From contig NZ_VSZO01000001.1 of NCBI RefSeq assembly GCF_008312935.1, forward strand, positions 1,668,675 to 1,732,674: DNA of 64,000 nt, in the 5' to 3' direction. Below, in pieces: positions 48,489 through 57,660 of the stretch (position 1 is its first letter; each line of letters starts with the position of its first letter). The translations under genes were made by a program, and so were the position numbers. Under the pieces are notes generated by a model. That model saw nothing but the letters and a program-made list of their open reading frames with translations, was not told the origin of the DNA and ran no database searches. The stretch is from Roseiconus lacunae. Its GTDB lineage: Bacteria > Planctomycetota > Planctomycetia > Pirellulales > Pirellulaceae.

Positions 48489-48792
48489 GGGTGTGTCAAT
48501 TTTCCATTGTCGCCTTTCGCTCTGCGACAGTAGCGTTCATTTCGCTGCTACTGCGAAGCCGAAGGTGACATTGGGAGATGCCAACTCTGAAAATCAGTAG
48601 GCGCTAGCCGAGAGCGTTGGCTATGGTCGCACTGCCAACAGGTTCGAAAGCCACCGTCCTTTCAAAAGCGTCGAGCTTAAGCTCGCGGAAGTCGTCTTCT
48701 TTCTGAACCCACCATTTCGGAAGGATCTTCCCGGTTTTGCTTTCACGCAGCGAACGATTCGTCTGAAACGCTATGAAGAGACGAGTGCGATC
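48489..48792. other. Intergenic region with repeat family 2
   Basis: The gap separates the convergent DUF1501 and hypothetical genes. Most of the first half is the repeat at 48495-48601. A further TAGGCGCTAGCC (48598 onward) recurs near 58785. No gene is visible. Confidence 0.45.
48495..48601 (+). repeat. Dispersed repeat family 2, copy 2 (MITE-like)
   Basis: A 107 bp element aligned with 19796-19904: GTCAATTTTCCATTGTCGCC, then CTCTGCGACAGTAGCGTT, and AAATCAGTAGG at the far end. The ends are inverted relative to each other. It sits immediately after the DUF1501 gene. Confidence 0.7.
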
Positions 48793-49860
48793 TTATGCAG
48801 CGGGTTTGTCGGGATCACGTGTCAACTCTTCGGGAAGTTCCCACGGAGTGCCCGTGACAAGTCCGCCTGGCTTTTGATACGTGTCAAAATAAAATTCGAA
48901 AAGCGGGGTGAACTGCAAGCGGAAATCGGCGGAAGTGTTATCAAAAAAATCGTCATCGATCTCATCGCCTAGACGCCACTCGAAAAGCAAATGCTCATGT
49001 TGTTGTGTTGGTCCGAACGGAGCGCCGGTCGCTCCCCGAACAACATGCGGGAGTAGTTTTCCAGTTCTGTGCTTTTTCCAGGTAATGGTCGCTTCACTGA
49101 AAAGCCCAGGCATGTTGGGGATCTTGCTGGTGTACTTCACCTTTGTGGGCATGAAGTTGACCGCTTTCGATTGAATCAATTCGATCTCAAAATCAAGCGA
49201 ATGATGCTTCCAACGCCATTTGCTTTTGATATCTCCCTGCGTGATTCGTTCCGCCGAAATCAGTTCGCTGGAGTGTAAAAAGATGTATTCGATCCAACCT
49301 TTTTGCTTCTCTGCATTCGACCAGAACAGGACGTGGGCGACGAGCTCGTCGAACGGGTCAAACCTTGTAGCTCCTACTCCTGCCTGTTCGACAAATTTCT
49401 TGGCAGGCAGGTTGTCCGGCTTGATCGAGTATCCTCTTAAAGCTGCTGGGCCGACACGGGCCTTATGCACATTTGAGCACTTCAAGTATTCCGCCCAATA
49501 CTGGAAGTCAAAAGTACGACTGGACTGTTCTGGGCCGATGACGCGTCCGAAGGCCTGATATAAGAAATCATCTTTCTTTGAAGCCGCGAGCAGGCGATAC
49601 TGACGGTCGATTTGGAGCGGAGGTCTATTTGCACTTTCGACAAAAGCCCGTTGGCGTTCGCCGGTTATCATCAAGGCATATCTCGAAAGAACCTCGTCAC
49701 GCAAAACGGTCAAGTCAGCAATGCTTGCATAGACGGTGCCCTCAATTTTCGATTGTTCTTTGCGACGTGAGTCGTCTGCGAAGGACGCGTCTGCTCGGAA
49801 AAGTGCAGATGCAATGATGATCATCAACAAGGAGTGTCGAAGACTTAGCACGTTATTCAT
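48793..49860 (-). CDS. Secreted protein of unknown function
   Basis: I do not recognise a family. The 355-residue protein has a signal peptide (MNNVLSLRHSLLMIIIASAL, then ADASFADDS). The rest is mixed alpha and beta, rich in aromatic residues, with two segments TWKKHRTGKLLPHVVRGATG and FRLQFTPLFEFYFDTYQ. The pattern recalls outer-membrane lipoprotein-sorting-like beta shells, but this is too weak to call. ATG at 49860 has AGGTGG upstream. The next minus-strand gene upstream is the large zinc-finger kinase, 108 bp away, so they may be cotranscribed. Confidence 0.72.
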   Translation of the reverse strand: MNNVLSLRHSLLMIIIASALFRADASFADDSRRKEQSKIEGTVYASIADLTVLRDEVLSRYALMITGERQRAFVESANRPPLQIDRQYRLLAASKKDDFLYQAFGRVIGPEQSSRTFDFQYWAEYLKCSNVHKARVGPAALRGYSIKPDNLPAKKFVEQAGVGATRFDPFDELVAHVLFWSNAEKQKGWIEYIFLHSSELISAERITQGDIKSKWRWKHHSLDFEIELIQSKAVNFMPTKVKYTSKIPNMPGLFSEATITWKKHRTGKLLPHVVRGATGAPFGPTQQHEHLLFEWRLGDEIDDDFFDNTSADFRLQFTPLFEFYFDTYQKPGGLVTGTPWELPEELTRDPDKPAA

Positions 49861-49967
49861 AGACACATCCACCTATCGATGGGACGGATTGCCGAAAAGA
49901 AGACTGCATTCTACCAGGGCTGCAGGCCACGGTTGCGCGGTTTCAATTGGAAGGATGACGTCTTGCA

Positions 49968-52900
49968 CTACGGATTGCCGTTTGTACCGCTTGTGAAAGT
50001 GGCATTCAGTGTGCCGCCGTCGGTGAGCGTTTTCTCGATGCGGCTAAGGTGTCCGTAATAGTTGCCGGGGTCTTTGGCATAAAACCATGGTTCACCGACG
50101 ATTCGTTCAACCCAGTTTGATGGTGCGTCTAGTGACGTGGCTAGCCATACTTGCTCGTCTTCTTGCAGTGGAAGCATCTTAATCGACTCGATCACTTGTT
50201 CGCTTGGCCGACCATAAATCCCGACAAGCATCAGCTTCGCTTCACCCCGAGGGATCGCTATGCGGCGGGGATAGGGCTTTGCCTCGCCCAACTTCAACGC
50301 AAGGTATTCAAGTCGATGGATGTCAGACGGCATCTGGAAATAGTCATTGTCATCGACCGGGAGAGTTGATTTCGAAGCAAGGGACTCACAAAAGCGAACA
50401 TTCGAGTTGTTCAGGAATAGCCCATGGGCCCCGACGTCCTTCGTGTTCCATTTCCAAGTCACCGTCTGGGTATCGTCGCTGGAAAATGGATCGGCAAGCT
50501 CACGACTCACTTCCAGCCGCAACCGAACGGCAATGTCTTCGATCCCATTGGCCACGGTGGGAAAGTCGGCGAACGTTTTCGAAGCCCCTCCCGGCTCGGG
50601 TGTTCTCACTGGTGAGTAGGCGCCGGATCGAAGATTATTGCGGGTTAAGTAGTCGCGAAGAGTGCCGAAACGAAGTTCACCCAACCGGTCCGCCTTGCCG
50701 AGATCGGGCAGTTGCTCGATGTTCAATTCCGCCTTCTGTCCCGGGTCGGGAACAATGATCGTTGAACTGAGTCCCTTTTCAAACTCGACCGCAACATTCT
50801 TGAAGCTCGTCCGCCAACCGTCGGGCGTCTCGACCCTCATTCGGTAGTAGCCGAAGGGAAGGATGCGATCGAGCACGATGCCGTCGCTTCCGGAGGTGCC
50901 GTCTGCCCATGCCGGTTGTTTGTCCTTCACACCAGTCTGGTCTAGCCGGACAGTGACTCCCGTCGCTGGTTCGCCCGATTCGGTTTGAAGTACAATTTTG
51001 ACACGCGGCGTCGCCGGATCAACTGCACGATCCTGCGTGACCTCCGCTTTTGGCGTGATGTCAGGTTCGACCATGTTTTTATCTGGTGCACGCGTGAATT
51101 GCATCTTCGTCGCGTGTGTCCCTTCGGTTCTAAATGAATCGACTTGGTCGGTGTCGATCACAAGGGTCAGCTTGGTGAAGTCGACGGCGGCGTTTGTCAT
51201 GAAGACACCGTACAAGTTCTGATCGAGGTCTTCGCTAGACGCATCAACTTTCAGCTCAATTTTCGGCAAAGCATCGTCGTAAGAAAGTTCGATCCAGAAC
51301 TTATTTGGGCGGTTGACTCCGGTCAGAGTAAGCCGTTGGTTATCGCGAATCTTGATCGAATCCCACCAAGGCCGATTCGACCTCCACTCATCGAGCTTTG
51401 GTCCCTCGAGTTGCTTTCCGTATCTGGAGACACTTTCGAGTTTCCAGTCGCCGTCCAGGACGGGATGCAGGTCTCCCCAGTCGGACGATGACCATCCATC
51501 GCGACTGTAACGGAGTTCGATATCGGACAAATAGACCATCTGAGCGGTTGTGCCCGCCTGCTTGTGCAGGACCCCGGGAAGATATTGTTTGAAGGTTAGT
51601 TCGCCATCTTCCCTGGAGCGATAGAACGTGCCGGTCACGCCACCCATGTATTCGAGGCCATTGACGAATCGTTGTTGCTTTGCCGATGCTTCCAATGCAT
51701 CGGCGACGTTGTGCAAGCCTCGACGGCGATACTTCTTTGCTTCGCTTTGCATCGAGTCGACGATTTGATCCAACGTCAAATCCTTGATCGACGGATCGAA
51801 CTTGCTCTGCCGGTCATGGCGTGTCTTTGCGTTGTAATCCTCCAACATCGCCAACAACGAATCCGGGTTGGCTTCGATGAACGTCGCTTGGTCTTTGGCC
51901 TCGGTCTTTGCAATCGGATTACGCTCGGTATCGAAGTTCGTTTGCCACTGTGCCTTGGTCTTTCCCGCGTAGAGGATTGGTGGTCGTTGCTGTTCGGTAG
52001 CAGCTGCGTTGATGCCGGCGTCTCCGATGTCGTTTTGCGGTAAGCGATGAACCCGAACGGTGATGTCATGTTTCTGGTCGACACGGAAATCGTTCGGAGA
52101 AACAACGAAACCGGATGGCGGGTCGCGAAACTTGACGATGTATCTCCCCGTTCGCAGCACCGTCGCATGTTTTCCTTCGTCGATTTCAACTCCCGTCACT
52201 CGATTCTCTTGGTCGACAAAGTCCAATGTGATGCCGGATACTTCGGATTCGATTCGGACGGTGCCTTCGGGAGTTTGCAACACCAAGACGGTCAAACCTA
52301 GCAACAGCCCAAGGAACGCCACGCCGCCGGTGATTGCGAGCAGCTTTCGCCAGGTCGATGCCCCGCCGCCGGGCTGAACGATCGGCTCTACTTCGATTCG
52401 GTTTGCCGGCTCATTGCCGAGCAAGAGTGACAATGATCGATCGATCTCGGCCGGAGTTTGATCCAATAAAATGGGCGGAAGGCCGGCGGCGATTTCCTTT
52501 AGACGCTGGTCGGTGTTTTCGTCGCAGAACTTCAACAGCCAATTGGCAGCATGGTCGGCCGACTTGGGCCGTTTGCGTGGTTCAAGTTCTAATAAATTCG
52601 ACAGCGATTCGACCAATTCAGCCGGCGCATCGGCTCGATGGTTGGCGAGGGAGTCAGCCGGATCGTCGGCAATCCGGCGAAGCTGTCCGATCAAGCTTGT
52701 GTTGTCGTGATTGTTGCGTGGCGGTCGCCCGGTCAGCAAGAAAAAGACCGTTGCCCCGAGGCCATAGAGATCAGCCGCCGGTCCCACTTCGCCGCCGGAT
52801 GCTTGTTCGGGAGCCATATAGTCGAGCGTGCCAAGCAGCTTGCCGAGGGACGTTTCCGTTTGTGTGGTCAGCGCCGTCGACAGGTGAGCGAGACCGAAAT

Positions 52901-53627
52901 CAAGCAACTTGATCTTGCCTTCGCGATCGATCATCACATTGGATGGTTTGATATCACGATGCACGGCACCTGCCTGGTGTGCCGCGGCGAGTGCCAATGC
53001 GATTTGTCGGCCAACCGCGCAGGCCTCGTCGATGCGCAGCGGTCCGATTTGCTGGACCAGTTTGGCGAGGTTGACGCCATCGACCTGTTCCATCGCCAAA
53101 TACGCCGCCCCGCCAATCGTCCCCGCATCGGTTGCCGATACGATCCCAGGATGATTGAGCGTTCCTAGAACTTTCGTTTCCCGCTCGAAACGGCGACGAG
53201 CGTCGTGGGCGGCGACCAGTTTGGGACTGACGACTTTGATCGCCACGGGTTTGCCAAGCCTGCGATGCGTCGCCGCGTAGACGACACCCATGCCGCCGCG
53301 GCCGAGGATGCCACGGATCTCGTAAGCACCAAAGTCTTGACCACTGATTGCCAACGGTTGCCTGTCCGGTGGCGGCGCGTCATCGCTGGGATCGCTTATC
53401 AGTCGTTGTAACCAAGATGGCTCGTCGCTTGTTGCAAGGCCACCGGTTGCCAACGGCAAATGCCGAAGCAGCGAATCGTCTACGCTTTCGAACCGTGCGA
53501 GCGTTTCCTCGCAGGTTTCGCACTCGGCTAAGTGAGCTTCGATTGTGTCGCCTTCGTCGTCGACGTAGTCACCGATCGCGTAACGGCGTAGATTTTCATC
53601 GGTCGGACACTGGGTTGCTGCAGTCAT
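49968..53627 (-). CDS. Zinc-finger Ser/Thr kinase with large extracytoplasmic region
   Basis: 1219 residues from the ATG at 53627. Residues 1-50 carry an anti-sigma zinc finger (HLAECETCE: His32, Cys36, Cys39). The kinase at 100-370 has GRGGMGVVYAA, Lys131, HRDIKPSN (223-230) and LLDFG (241-245). A membrane helix follows near 410-430 (GGVAFLGLLLGLTVLVL). Outside are a PEGA-like domain, a TIGR03067-like segment (GDWKLESVSRYGKQLEGPKL), and a carboxypeptidase-regulatory-like fold (GEPATGVTVRLDQTGV). The open frame reaches 53735, but the extra part lies in a repeat copy. The layout is that of kinases that act as anti-sigma factors; an ECF sigma gene is divergent 322 bp away. Function as its sensor is inferred. 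Confidence 0.88.
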   Translation of the reverse strand: MTAATQCPTDENLRRYAIGDYVDDEGDTIEAHLAECETCEETLARFESVDDSLLRHLPLATGGLATSDEPSWLQRLISDPSDDAPPPDRQPLAISGQDFGAYEIRGILGRGGMGVVYAATHRRLGKPVAIKVVSPKLVAAHDARRRFERETKVLGTLNHPGIVSATDAGTIGGAAYLAMEQVDGVNLAKLVQQIGPLRIDEACAVGRQIALALAAAHQAGAVHRDIKPSNVMIDREGKIKLLDFGLAHLSTALTTQTETSLGKLLGTLDYMAPEQASGGEVGPAADLYGLGATVFFLLTGRPPRNNHDNTSLIGQLRRIADDPADSLANHRADAPAELVESLSNLLELEPRKRPKSADHAANWLLKFCDENTDQRLKEIAAGLPPILLDQTPAEIDRSLSLLLGNEPANRIEVEPIVQPGGGASTWRKLLAITGGVAFLGLLLGLTVLVLQTPEGTVRIESEVSGITLDFVDQENRVTGVEIDEGKHATVLRTGRYIVKFRDPPSGFVVSPNDFRVDQKHDITVRVHRLPQNDIGDAGINAAATEQQRPPILYAGKTKAQWQTNFDTERNPIAKTEAKDQATFIEANPDSLLAMLEDYNAKTRHDRQSKFDPSIKDLTLDQIVDSMQSEAKKYRRRGLHNVADALEASAKQQRFVNGLEYMGGVTGTFYRSREDGELTFKQYLPGVLHKQAGTTAQMVYLSDIELRYSRDGWSSSDWGDLHPVLDGDWKLESVSRYGKQLEGPKLDEWRSNRPWWDSIKIRDNQRLTLTGVNRPNKFWIELSYDDALPKIELKVDASSEDLDQNLYGVFMTNAAVDFTKLTLVIDTDQVDSFRTEGTHATKMQFTRAPDKNMVEPDITPKAEVTQDRAVDPATPRVKIVLQTESGEPATGVTVRLDQTGVKDKQPAWADGTSGSDGIVLDRILPFGYYRMRVETPDGWRTSFKNVAVEFEKGLSSTIIVPDPGQKAELNIEQLPDLGKADRLGELRFGTLRDYLTRNNLRSGAYSPVRTPEPGGASKTFADFPTVANGIEDIAVRLRLEVSRELADPFSSDDTQTVTWKWNTKDVGAHGLFLNNSNVRFCESLASKSTLPVDDNDYFQMPSDIHRLEYLALKLGEAKPYPRRIAIPRGEAKLMLVGIYGRPSEQVIESIKMLPLQEDEQVWLATSLDAPSNWVERIVGEPWFYAKDPGNYYGHLSRIEKTLTDGGTLNATFTSGTNGNP

Positions 53628-53949
53628 TTCTATCAACCTGAACGCTATTGATCCAAAGGGCATCGCTTGTTGACACTCAATCAAGCAGACGCATCGGCGA
53701 GTCGAGCAATCATTCCATTCGTTTTCCGTCATCAATTGGAATTAGGATTAGCCGATTGGCGTTAGCCACGGTTCCGGTGCAAACACCAGGGCAATCGCCC
53801 GTCGACTATGGGCCGAACCCAAATATGGAATTGAGGCGGAGCACTAGCACGCCCAGATGCTCACGCGTCTCGCCGCTTCGTTTCGTCCAGTGGAGTTCAA
53901 CGATACGGTGTGACACGTCAGAATGTTTTTTGGTTGCAATCTGCGTAGA
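53628..53949. other. Divergent promoter region of kinase and ECF sigma genes, with repeat copy C
   Basis: The 322 bp between the divergent starts holds one repeat copy (53732-53847). Both promoters must lie here. No autoregulatory ECF promoter motif is recognisable by eye. Confidence 0.45.
53732..53847 (+). repeat. Dispersed palindromic repeat, family 1, copy C
   Basis: This is the most complete copy: GGAATTAGGATTAGCCG, GCGTTAGCCACGGTTCCGGT, CACCAGGGCAATCGCCC, GCCGAACCCAAATATGG and GGAGCACTAG. It lies between the divergent kinase and ECF genes and extends the kinase reading frame. Confidence 0.78.
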
Positions 53950-54564
53950 ATGACAGTGATGACCAGCGAAATACGAACGACGAGCGATTCCAGCGGGATC
54001 AGTCTGGCGGTGCGGTTGCAGCGAGACTCCGATGCCGCTTGGTCGGACCTCGTCGAGCTTTATGGGCCACTGGTCCACGTTTGGGGATGTCGGCTGGGCC
54101 TGGACGAATCGTCCACCGAAGATCTGACGCAGGAGGTCTTTCGGCGAGTTCTCCAAGGGATCGACAAATTTGATCTCCGACACAAAAAAGTCACCTTCCG
54201 GGGATGGCTGTGGCGAATCACGCTGAACATTGTGATCGATCAGCAGCGGCGTCCAACGATCGCCCCACGTGGCGGAAGCTCCGCCGCCGCGGCCCTGCAC
54301 AAGGTCGCGGACCCTTTTTCAGCAGACGATGAGTCCGAGCCGCCCACATCGCCCGGTGAAACGGCATCGCTCATCCGCCGAGCGATGAAACAAATCCAAT
54401 CTCAAGTCGAGCCGACGACGTGGGAAGCATTCGAGCGAACGACCATTGGCGGTGAATCATCAATCGACGTCGCCGACGAACTCGGCCTCACCCCCGCCGC
54501 CGTTCGCAAGGCAAAGAGCCGAACCCTGCAGCGACTAAGGAAGCAACTCGGCGATCTTTGGTGA
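53950..54564 (+). CDS. ECF-type RNA polymerase sigma factor
   Basis: About 204 residues with the two-domain ECF layout. Region 2 has AWSDLVELYGPLVHVW, EDLTQEVFRRVLQ and FRGWLWRITLNIVIDQQRR. Region 4 has IDVADELGLTPAAVRKAKS, the DNA-binding helix-turn-helix, and ends RLRKQLGDLW. It belongs to the planctomycete ECF groups that are paired with Ser/Thr kinases, and the large zinc-finger kinase is divergent next to it. ATG at 53950 or 53959 is possible; neither has a clear ribosome-binding site. It probably directs a small regulon controlled by that kinase. Confidence 0.9.
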   Translation: MTVMTSEIRTTSDSSGISLAVRLQRDSDAAWSDLVELYGPLVHVWGCRLGLDESSTEDLTQEVFRRVLQGIDKFDLRHKKVTFRGWLWRITLNIVIDQQRRPTIAPRGGSSAAAALHKVADPFSADDESEPPTSPGETASLIRRAMKQIQSQVEPTTWEAFERTTIGGESSIDVADELGLTPAAVRKAKSRTLQRLRKQLGDLW

Positions 54565-54708
54565 CGAACGCTTCGGGGCCCGCGGTGTCTTTCATCAAGT
54601 AGGCTGTTGGATTGGGGCCGGCTGTCAACGGTCTTGCCAACCGATGGTCTTGCGAGTCAGACTAGGGGGCCGCTTTCATTCTTACCCTCATTTCCCTTAG
54701 CGATCGTC

Positions 54709-55416
54709 ATGGACGGCATCACCGAGCCCGTCGTGTTGGTTCTCGGACATCCTATCGCGGGCAATCCTGCGCAGTTTACTTTGGAACGGGCGTTCGCCGC
54801 GCTCAATTTGCCGTGGCGTGTTTTTTCCTGCGACGTTTCGCCGGAGCGTTTACCGGAGGCGATCGAGGGTGCCTTGATTCTTGGGTTTCGCGGGCTGCTG
54901 CTTGATCAGAACCTTGTCACGAGTAGCGAACGCGGCGTCGATGCAGATCTTTATTGGCGAGAGGAAGTCGGGCAATCGTCCTGGCAGTCCATTGACGCGA
55001 CACAGACCTGGCTGGAAAAAGCGATCCTCGATTTCTTTGCCGACGACCAGGGCGAAATCGGGTCACTGCTGCGGATCGGTCCCAAGGTCGCCAGTGTGCC
55101 CGTAGGGATCGCGAACGAGCAACACCAATCACCGATCGGTTGGGCGTCGCCGGAATCGATTGAACATTCCGATGTGATTGTCGTTTCCGAAATCGTCGAG
55201 CCGGGGCAATGGCCGGCCGCGTCGACGAAGACTCTGGTGATCGATTTTGCCAGTGGCGAGAACGATCATGACGCGATGCGTTCGTTGGGTTACACCGTCT
55301 GGGGGCGGGACGAATTGCGAATCGGCGTCCTAATGACTTGTCTGGCCCAATGGGTTAAACAACAACCCGACGAAGATGTCTTGACGGAAGCCATCGAAGA
55401 GTACTTGGCGGTTTAG
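54709..55416 (+). CDS. Shikimate dehydrogenase N-terminal-domain-like protein, catalytic residues not seen
   Basis: The 235-residue protein begins VLVLGHPIAGNPAQFTLERAF and then ALILGFRGLLL, which recall the substrate-binding domain of shikimate dehydrogenase (AroE). The family motif G-x-N-V-T-x-P-x-K is replaced by GFRGLLLDQN, so the catalytic Lys is missing. The NADP-binding glycine motif is also absent, though a Rossmann-like strand pattern (KTLVIDFASGEND) remains. It is therefore either a pseudoenzyme or a different activity. ATG at 54709 follows a poor context; the open frame to 54607 gives no support. The next gene, SMUG1-like, starts 3-12 bp downstream. Confidence 0.55.
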   Translation: MDGITEPVVLVLGHPIAGNPAQFTLERAFAALNLPWRVFSCDVSPERLPEAIEGALILGFRGLLLDQNLVTSSERGVDADLYWREEVGQSSWQSIDATQTWLEKAILDFFADDQGEIGSLLRIGPKVASVPVGIANEQHQSPIGWASPESIEHSDVIVVSEIVEPGQWPAASTKTLVIDFASGENDHDAMRSLGYTVWGRDELRIGVLMTCLAQWVKQQPDEDVLTEAIEEYLAV

Positions 55417-55428
55417 AAGGTGGTTCGG

Positions 55429-56148
55429 GTGGCAGCGGAAACCCTCATAAAGGCGGCGCGAAAGTTATCCAAAGCGGTCGATCGGTTGCAGTTTTCCGAA
55501 CCGGTCACGCACGTCTACAACCCGTTGGCCTACGCCCGTCGGTCTCACGAGGCGTATTTGTCGATGATTGGCGACGACGTTTCGGTCGTGTTTTTGGGGA
55601 TGAATCCGGGACCGTGGGGAATGGCACAAACAGGTGTCCCGTTCGGGGAAATCGCCGCCGTTCGTGATTGGATGCAGATCGACGAACCGATCGGTAGGCC
55701 CGACAACGAACACGAAAAGCGTCCGGTCGAAGGTTTACAGTGCGCGCGAAGCGAAGTCAGTGGACGCCGACTTTGGGGACTGTTTCAAGAAAAGTTTGAG
55801 ACGCCTGAAGCGTTTTTCGCGAAGCACTTTGTACTCAATTACTGCCCCCTGGTTTTTATGGAAGCGAGCGCCCGCAATCGCACCCCAGACAAGCTTCCGG
55901 CTGCTGAGAAAACGCCTTTGGATTCGGTTTGTGATGAACACCTACGGACCGTATTGAAGGCGATCAAGCCCGAACATGCCGTTGGCGTGGGGGCATACGC
56001 CGAGGCTTGTTTGCGCCGCGTGGTCAAAGACATTGACGAGCCACCGCAAGTTTCGCGGATCCTTCACCCCAGTCCCGCGTCGCCGGCAGCCAATCGTGAT
56101 TGGGCGGGGACGGCGACCAAGCAGCTTTGCGAAGCCGGGTTGTGGTGA
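55429..56148 (+). CDS. SMUG1-type uracil-DNA glycosylase
   Basis: The motif FLGMNPGPWGMAQTGVPFGE contains the catalytic Asn and water-binding loop of SMUG1. RILHPSPASPAANRDW carries the second motif with its His. The enzyme removes uracil, and related lesions such as 5-hydroxymethyluracil, from DNA in base-excision repair. SMUG1 is common in animals and found in only some bacteria. A GTG at 55429 with AGAAGG 8 nt upstream is preferred over the GTG at 55420. It almost touches the stop of the shikimate dehydrogenase-like gene, so the two are probably cotranscribed. Confidence 0.9.
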   Translation: MAAETLIKAARKLSKAVDRLQFSEPVTHVYNPLAYARRSHEAYLSMIGDDVSVVFLGMNPGPWGMAQTGVPFGEIAAVRDWMQIDEPIGRPDNEHEKRPVEGLQCARSEVSGRRLWGLFQEKFETPEAFFAKHFVLNYCPLVFMEASARNRTPDKLPAAEKTPLDSVCDEHLRTVLKAIKPEHAVGVGAYAEACLRRVVKDIDEPPQVSRILHPSPASPAANRDWAGTATKQLCEAGLW

Positions 56149-56253
56149 AGTCGAGCTTTGGCAAAGTCATACTGAACCTCGGGGGCCACTTTCGTTACAT
56201 TACAGCGTCGATCGAACCTCCGACCGTTCGTTTATCATTTTCGAGAATTGCAC

Positions 56254-57660
56254 GTGAGTCAGTCCGCTACCGAATCCACCGAATCGATTGCCGATTCGCT
56301 TCGCCAAGACCAACGCATCATCGAGGCAAAACGGTTGATCCGTGAAGCGGTGCAGGAACATGCGCAGCAACTGCGTGTTCGACCGGCGAATGCGTCATTG
56401 AAAGATAGCTACGCGCAGTGGCTGAATCGACTGACCGATGTTCGTGGCGGTCCGCCCATCTGGCCGTACTTGGCGTCTGGCTTGGGGCAAGGCCCGTACG
56501 TTGAACTAGCCGACGGTAGTGTCAAACTAGATTTCATCGGTGGGATCGGTGTTTATGGCGCCGGGCACAGCGATCTTGGGATGATCGAAGCTGCCGTTGG
56601 CGCGGCCATCGAGGACACGGTCATGCAAGGCAATTTGCAGCAGAACCCGGCCAGTGTCGTGATGATGGAAAAGCTGATCGCACTCGCACAGCAATCGGGG
56701 GCTTCGCTGCCGTATTGCCTCTTGACGACCAGTGGTGCGATGGCGAATGAGAACGCGCTAAAGATCGCGCTGCACAAGGCGACTCCGGCGGATCGAGTGA
56801 TCGCGTTCCAAAATGCCTTTGCCGGTCGATCGTTGGCGATGGCCGCGGTGACGGATCGGCCGAACTATCGCGCCGGGTTGCCGCTGACCGTGGCAGTTGA
56901 CTACCTGCCATTCCGTGATCCGTCCGATCCGGAGGGCAGCCAAAAGCGGGCCGTTGCAGAACTGCACCGATTGCTAAAACGCCATCCCGGTCGCTACGCC
57001 GCATTCTGGGCCGAACCGATCGCGGGAGAAGGCGGTTACTTTCCGGGCAGTCATGAATTTTTTGCCGCCTTGTGCGAGCCATTGAAGGATGCTGGTGTAC
57101 CGATCATCTTTGACGAGATTCAAAGCTTCTCGCGAACCAGCCAGCCCTTCGCGTTCCAACACTACGGTTTGGATCAATTCGCCGACATTGTGACCGTGGG
57201 TAAGATCACGCAAGTTTGTGCAACGTTGTACAGCGATGCGATGAAACCGACCGGGCCGATTCTCAGCCAGACGTTTACCGGTTCGACGGCGTCTATCACG
57301 ACGGGCATCGAAACGTTGACGCGATTTGAGCAGCGTGGCTGTTTCGGTGACCAGGGATCGAACGTGCAACTGGCGAGGTATTTTCAAAGCCAGCTGGAAG
57401 CGCTCGCCGATGAGTTCCCAACGCAGATTAGCGGTCCTTACGGTGAGGGCCTGATGATTGCATTCACGCCCGGGGACGGAAGCTTTGATACCGCCAAAGC
57501 TCTGATGATGGATATGTTCGACGCCGGACTACTTGGATTCGTTTGCGGTGGTGGCCCGACTCGCATCCGCTTTTTGCCTCCGCCGATCATCACCACTACC
57601 GAGCAAATCGATCATGCGGTCAGCTTGTTGCGCGGCGTCTTCGCGAGTCGTCTCGGTTAG
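56254..57660 (+). CDS. Class III aminotransferase, L-lysine 6-aminotransferase-like
   Basis: 468 residues with the class III fold. The PLP Asp lies in IFDEIQSFSRT (residue 287) and the Schiff-base Lys in VGKITQVCATLY (residue 317). The sequence after the Lys, TQVC, matches lysine 6-aminotransferases (GKKTQVCG) rather than the ornithine or GABA groups. Expected reaction: L-lysine plus 2-oxoglutarate gives 2-aminoadipate semialdehyde and glutamate. No further lysine catabolism genes are next to it. GTG at 56254 is preferred; a TTG at 56248 is possible. It is on the same strand as SMUG1 but 105 bp apart. Confidence 0.82.
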   Translation: MSQSATESTESIADSLRQDQRIIEAKRLIREAVQEHAQQLRVRPANASLKDSYAQWLNRLTDVRGGPPIWPYLASGLGQGPYVELADGSVKLDFIGGIGVYGAGHSDLGMIEAAVGAAIEDTVMQGNLQQNPASVVMMEKLIALAQQSGASLPYCLLTTSGAMANENALKIALHKATPADRVIAFQNAFAGRSLAMAAVTDRPNYRAGLPLTVAVDYLPFRDPSDPEGSQKRAVAELHRLLKRHPGRYAAFWAEPIAGEGGYFPGSHEFFAALCEPLKDAGVPIIFDEIQSFSRTSQPFAFQHYGLDQFADIVTVGKITQVCATLYSDAMKPTGPILSQTFTGSTASITTGIETLTRFEQRGCFGDQGSNVQLARYFQSQLEALADEFPTQISGPYGEGLMIAFTPGDGSFDTAKALMMDMFDAGLLGFVCGGGPTRIRFLPPPIITTTEQIDHAVSLLRGVFASRLG

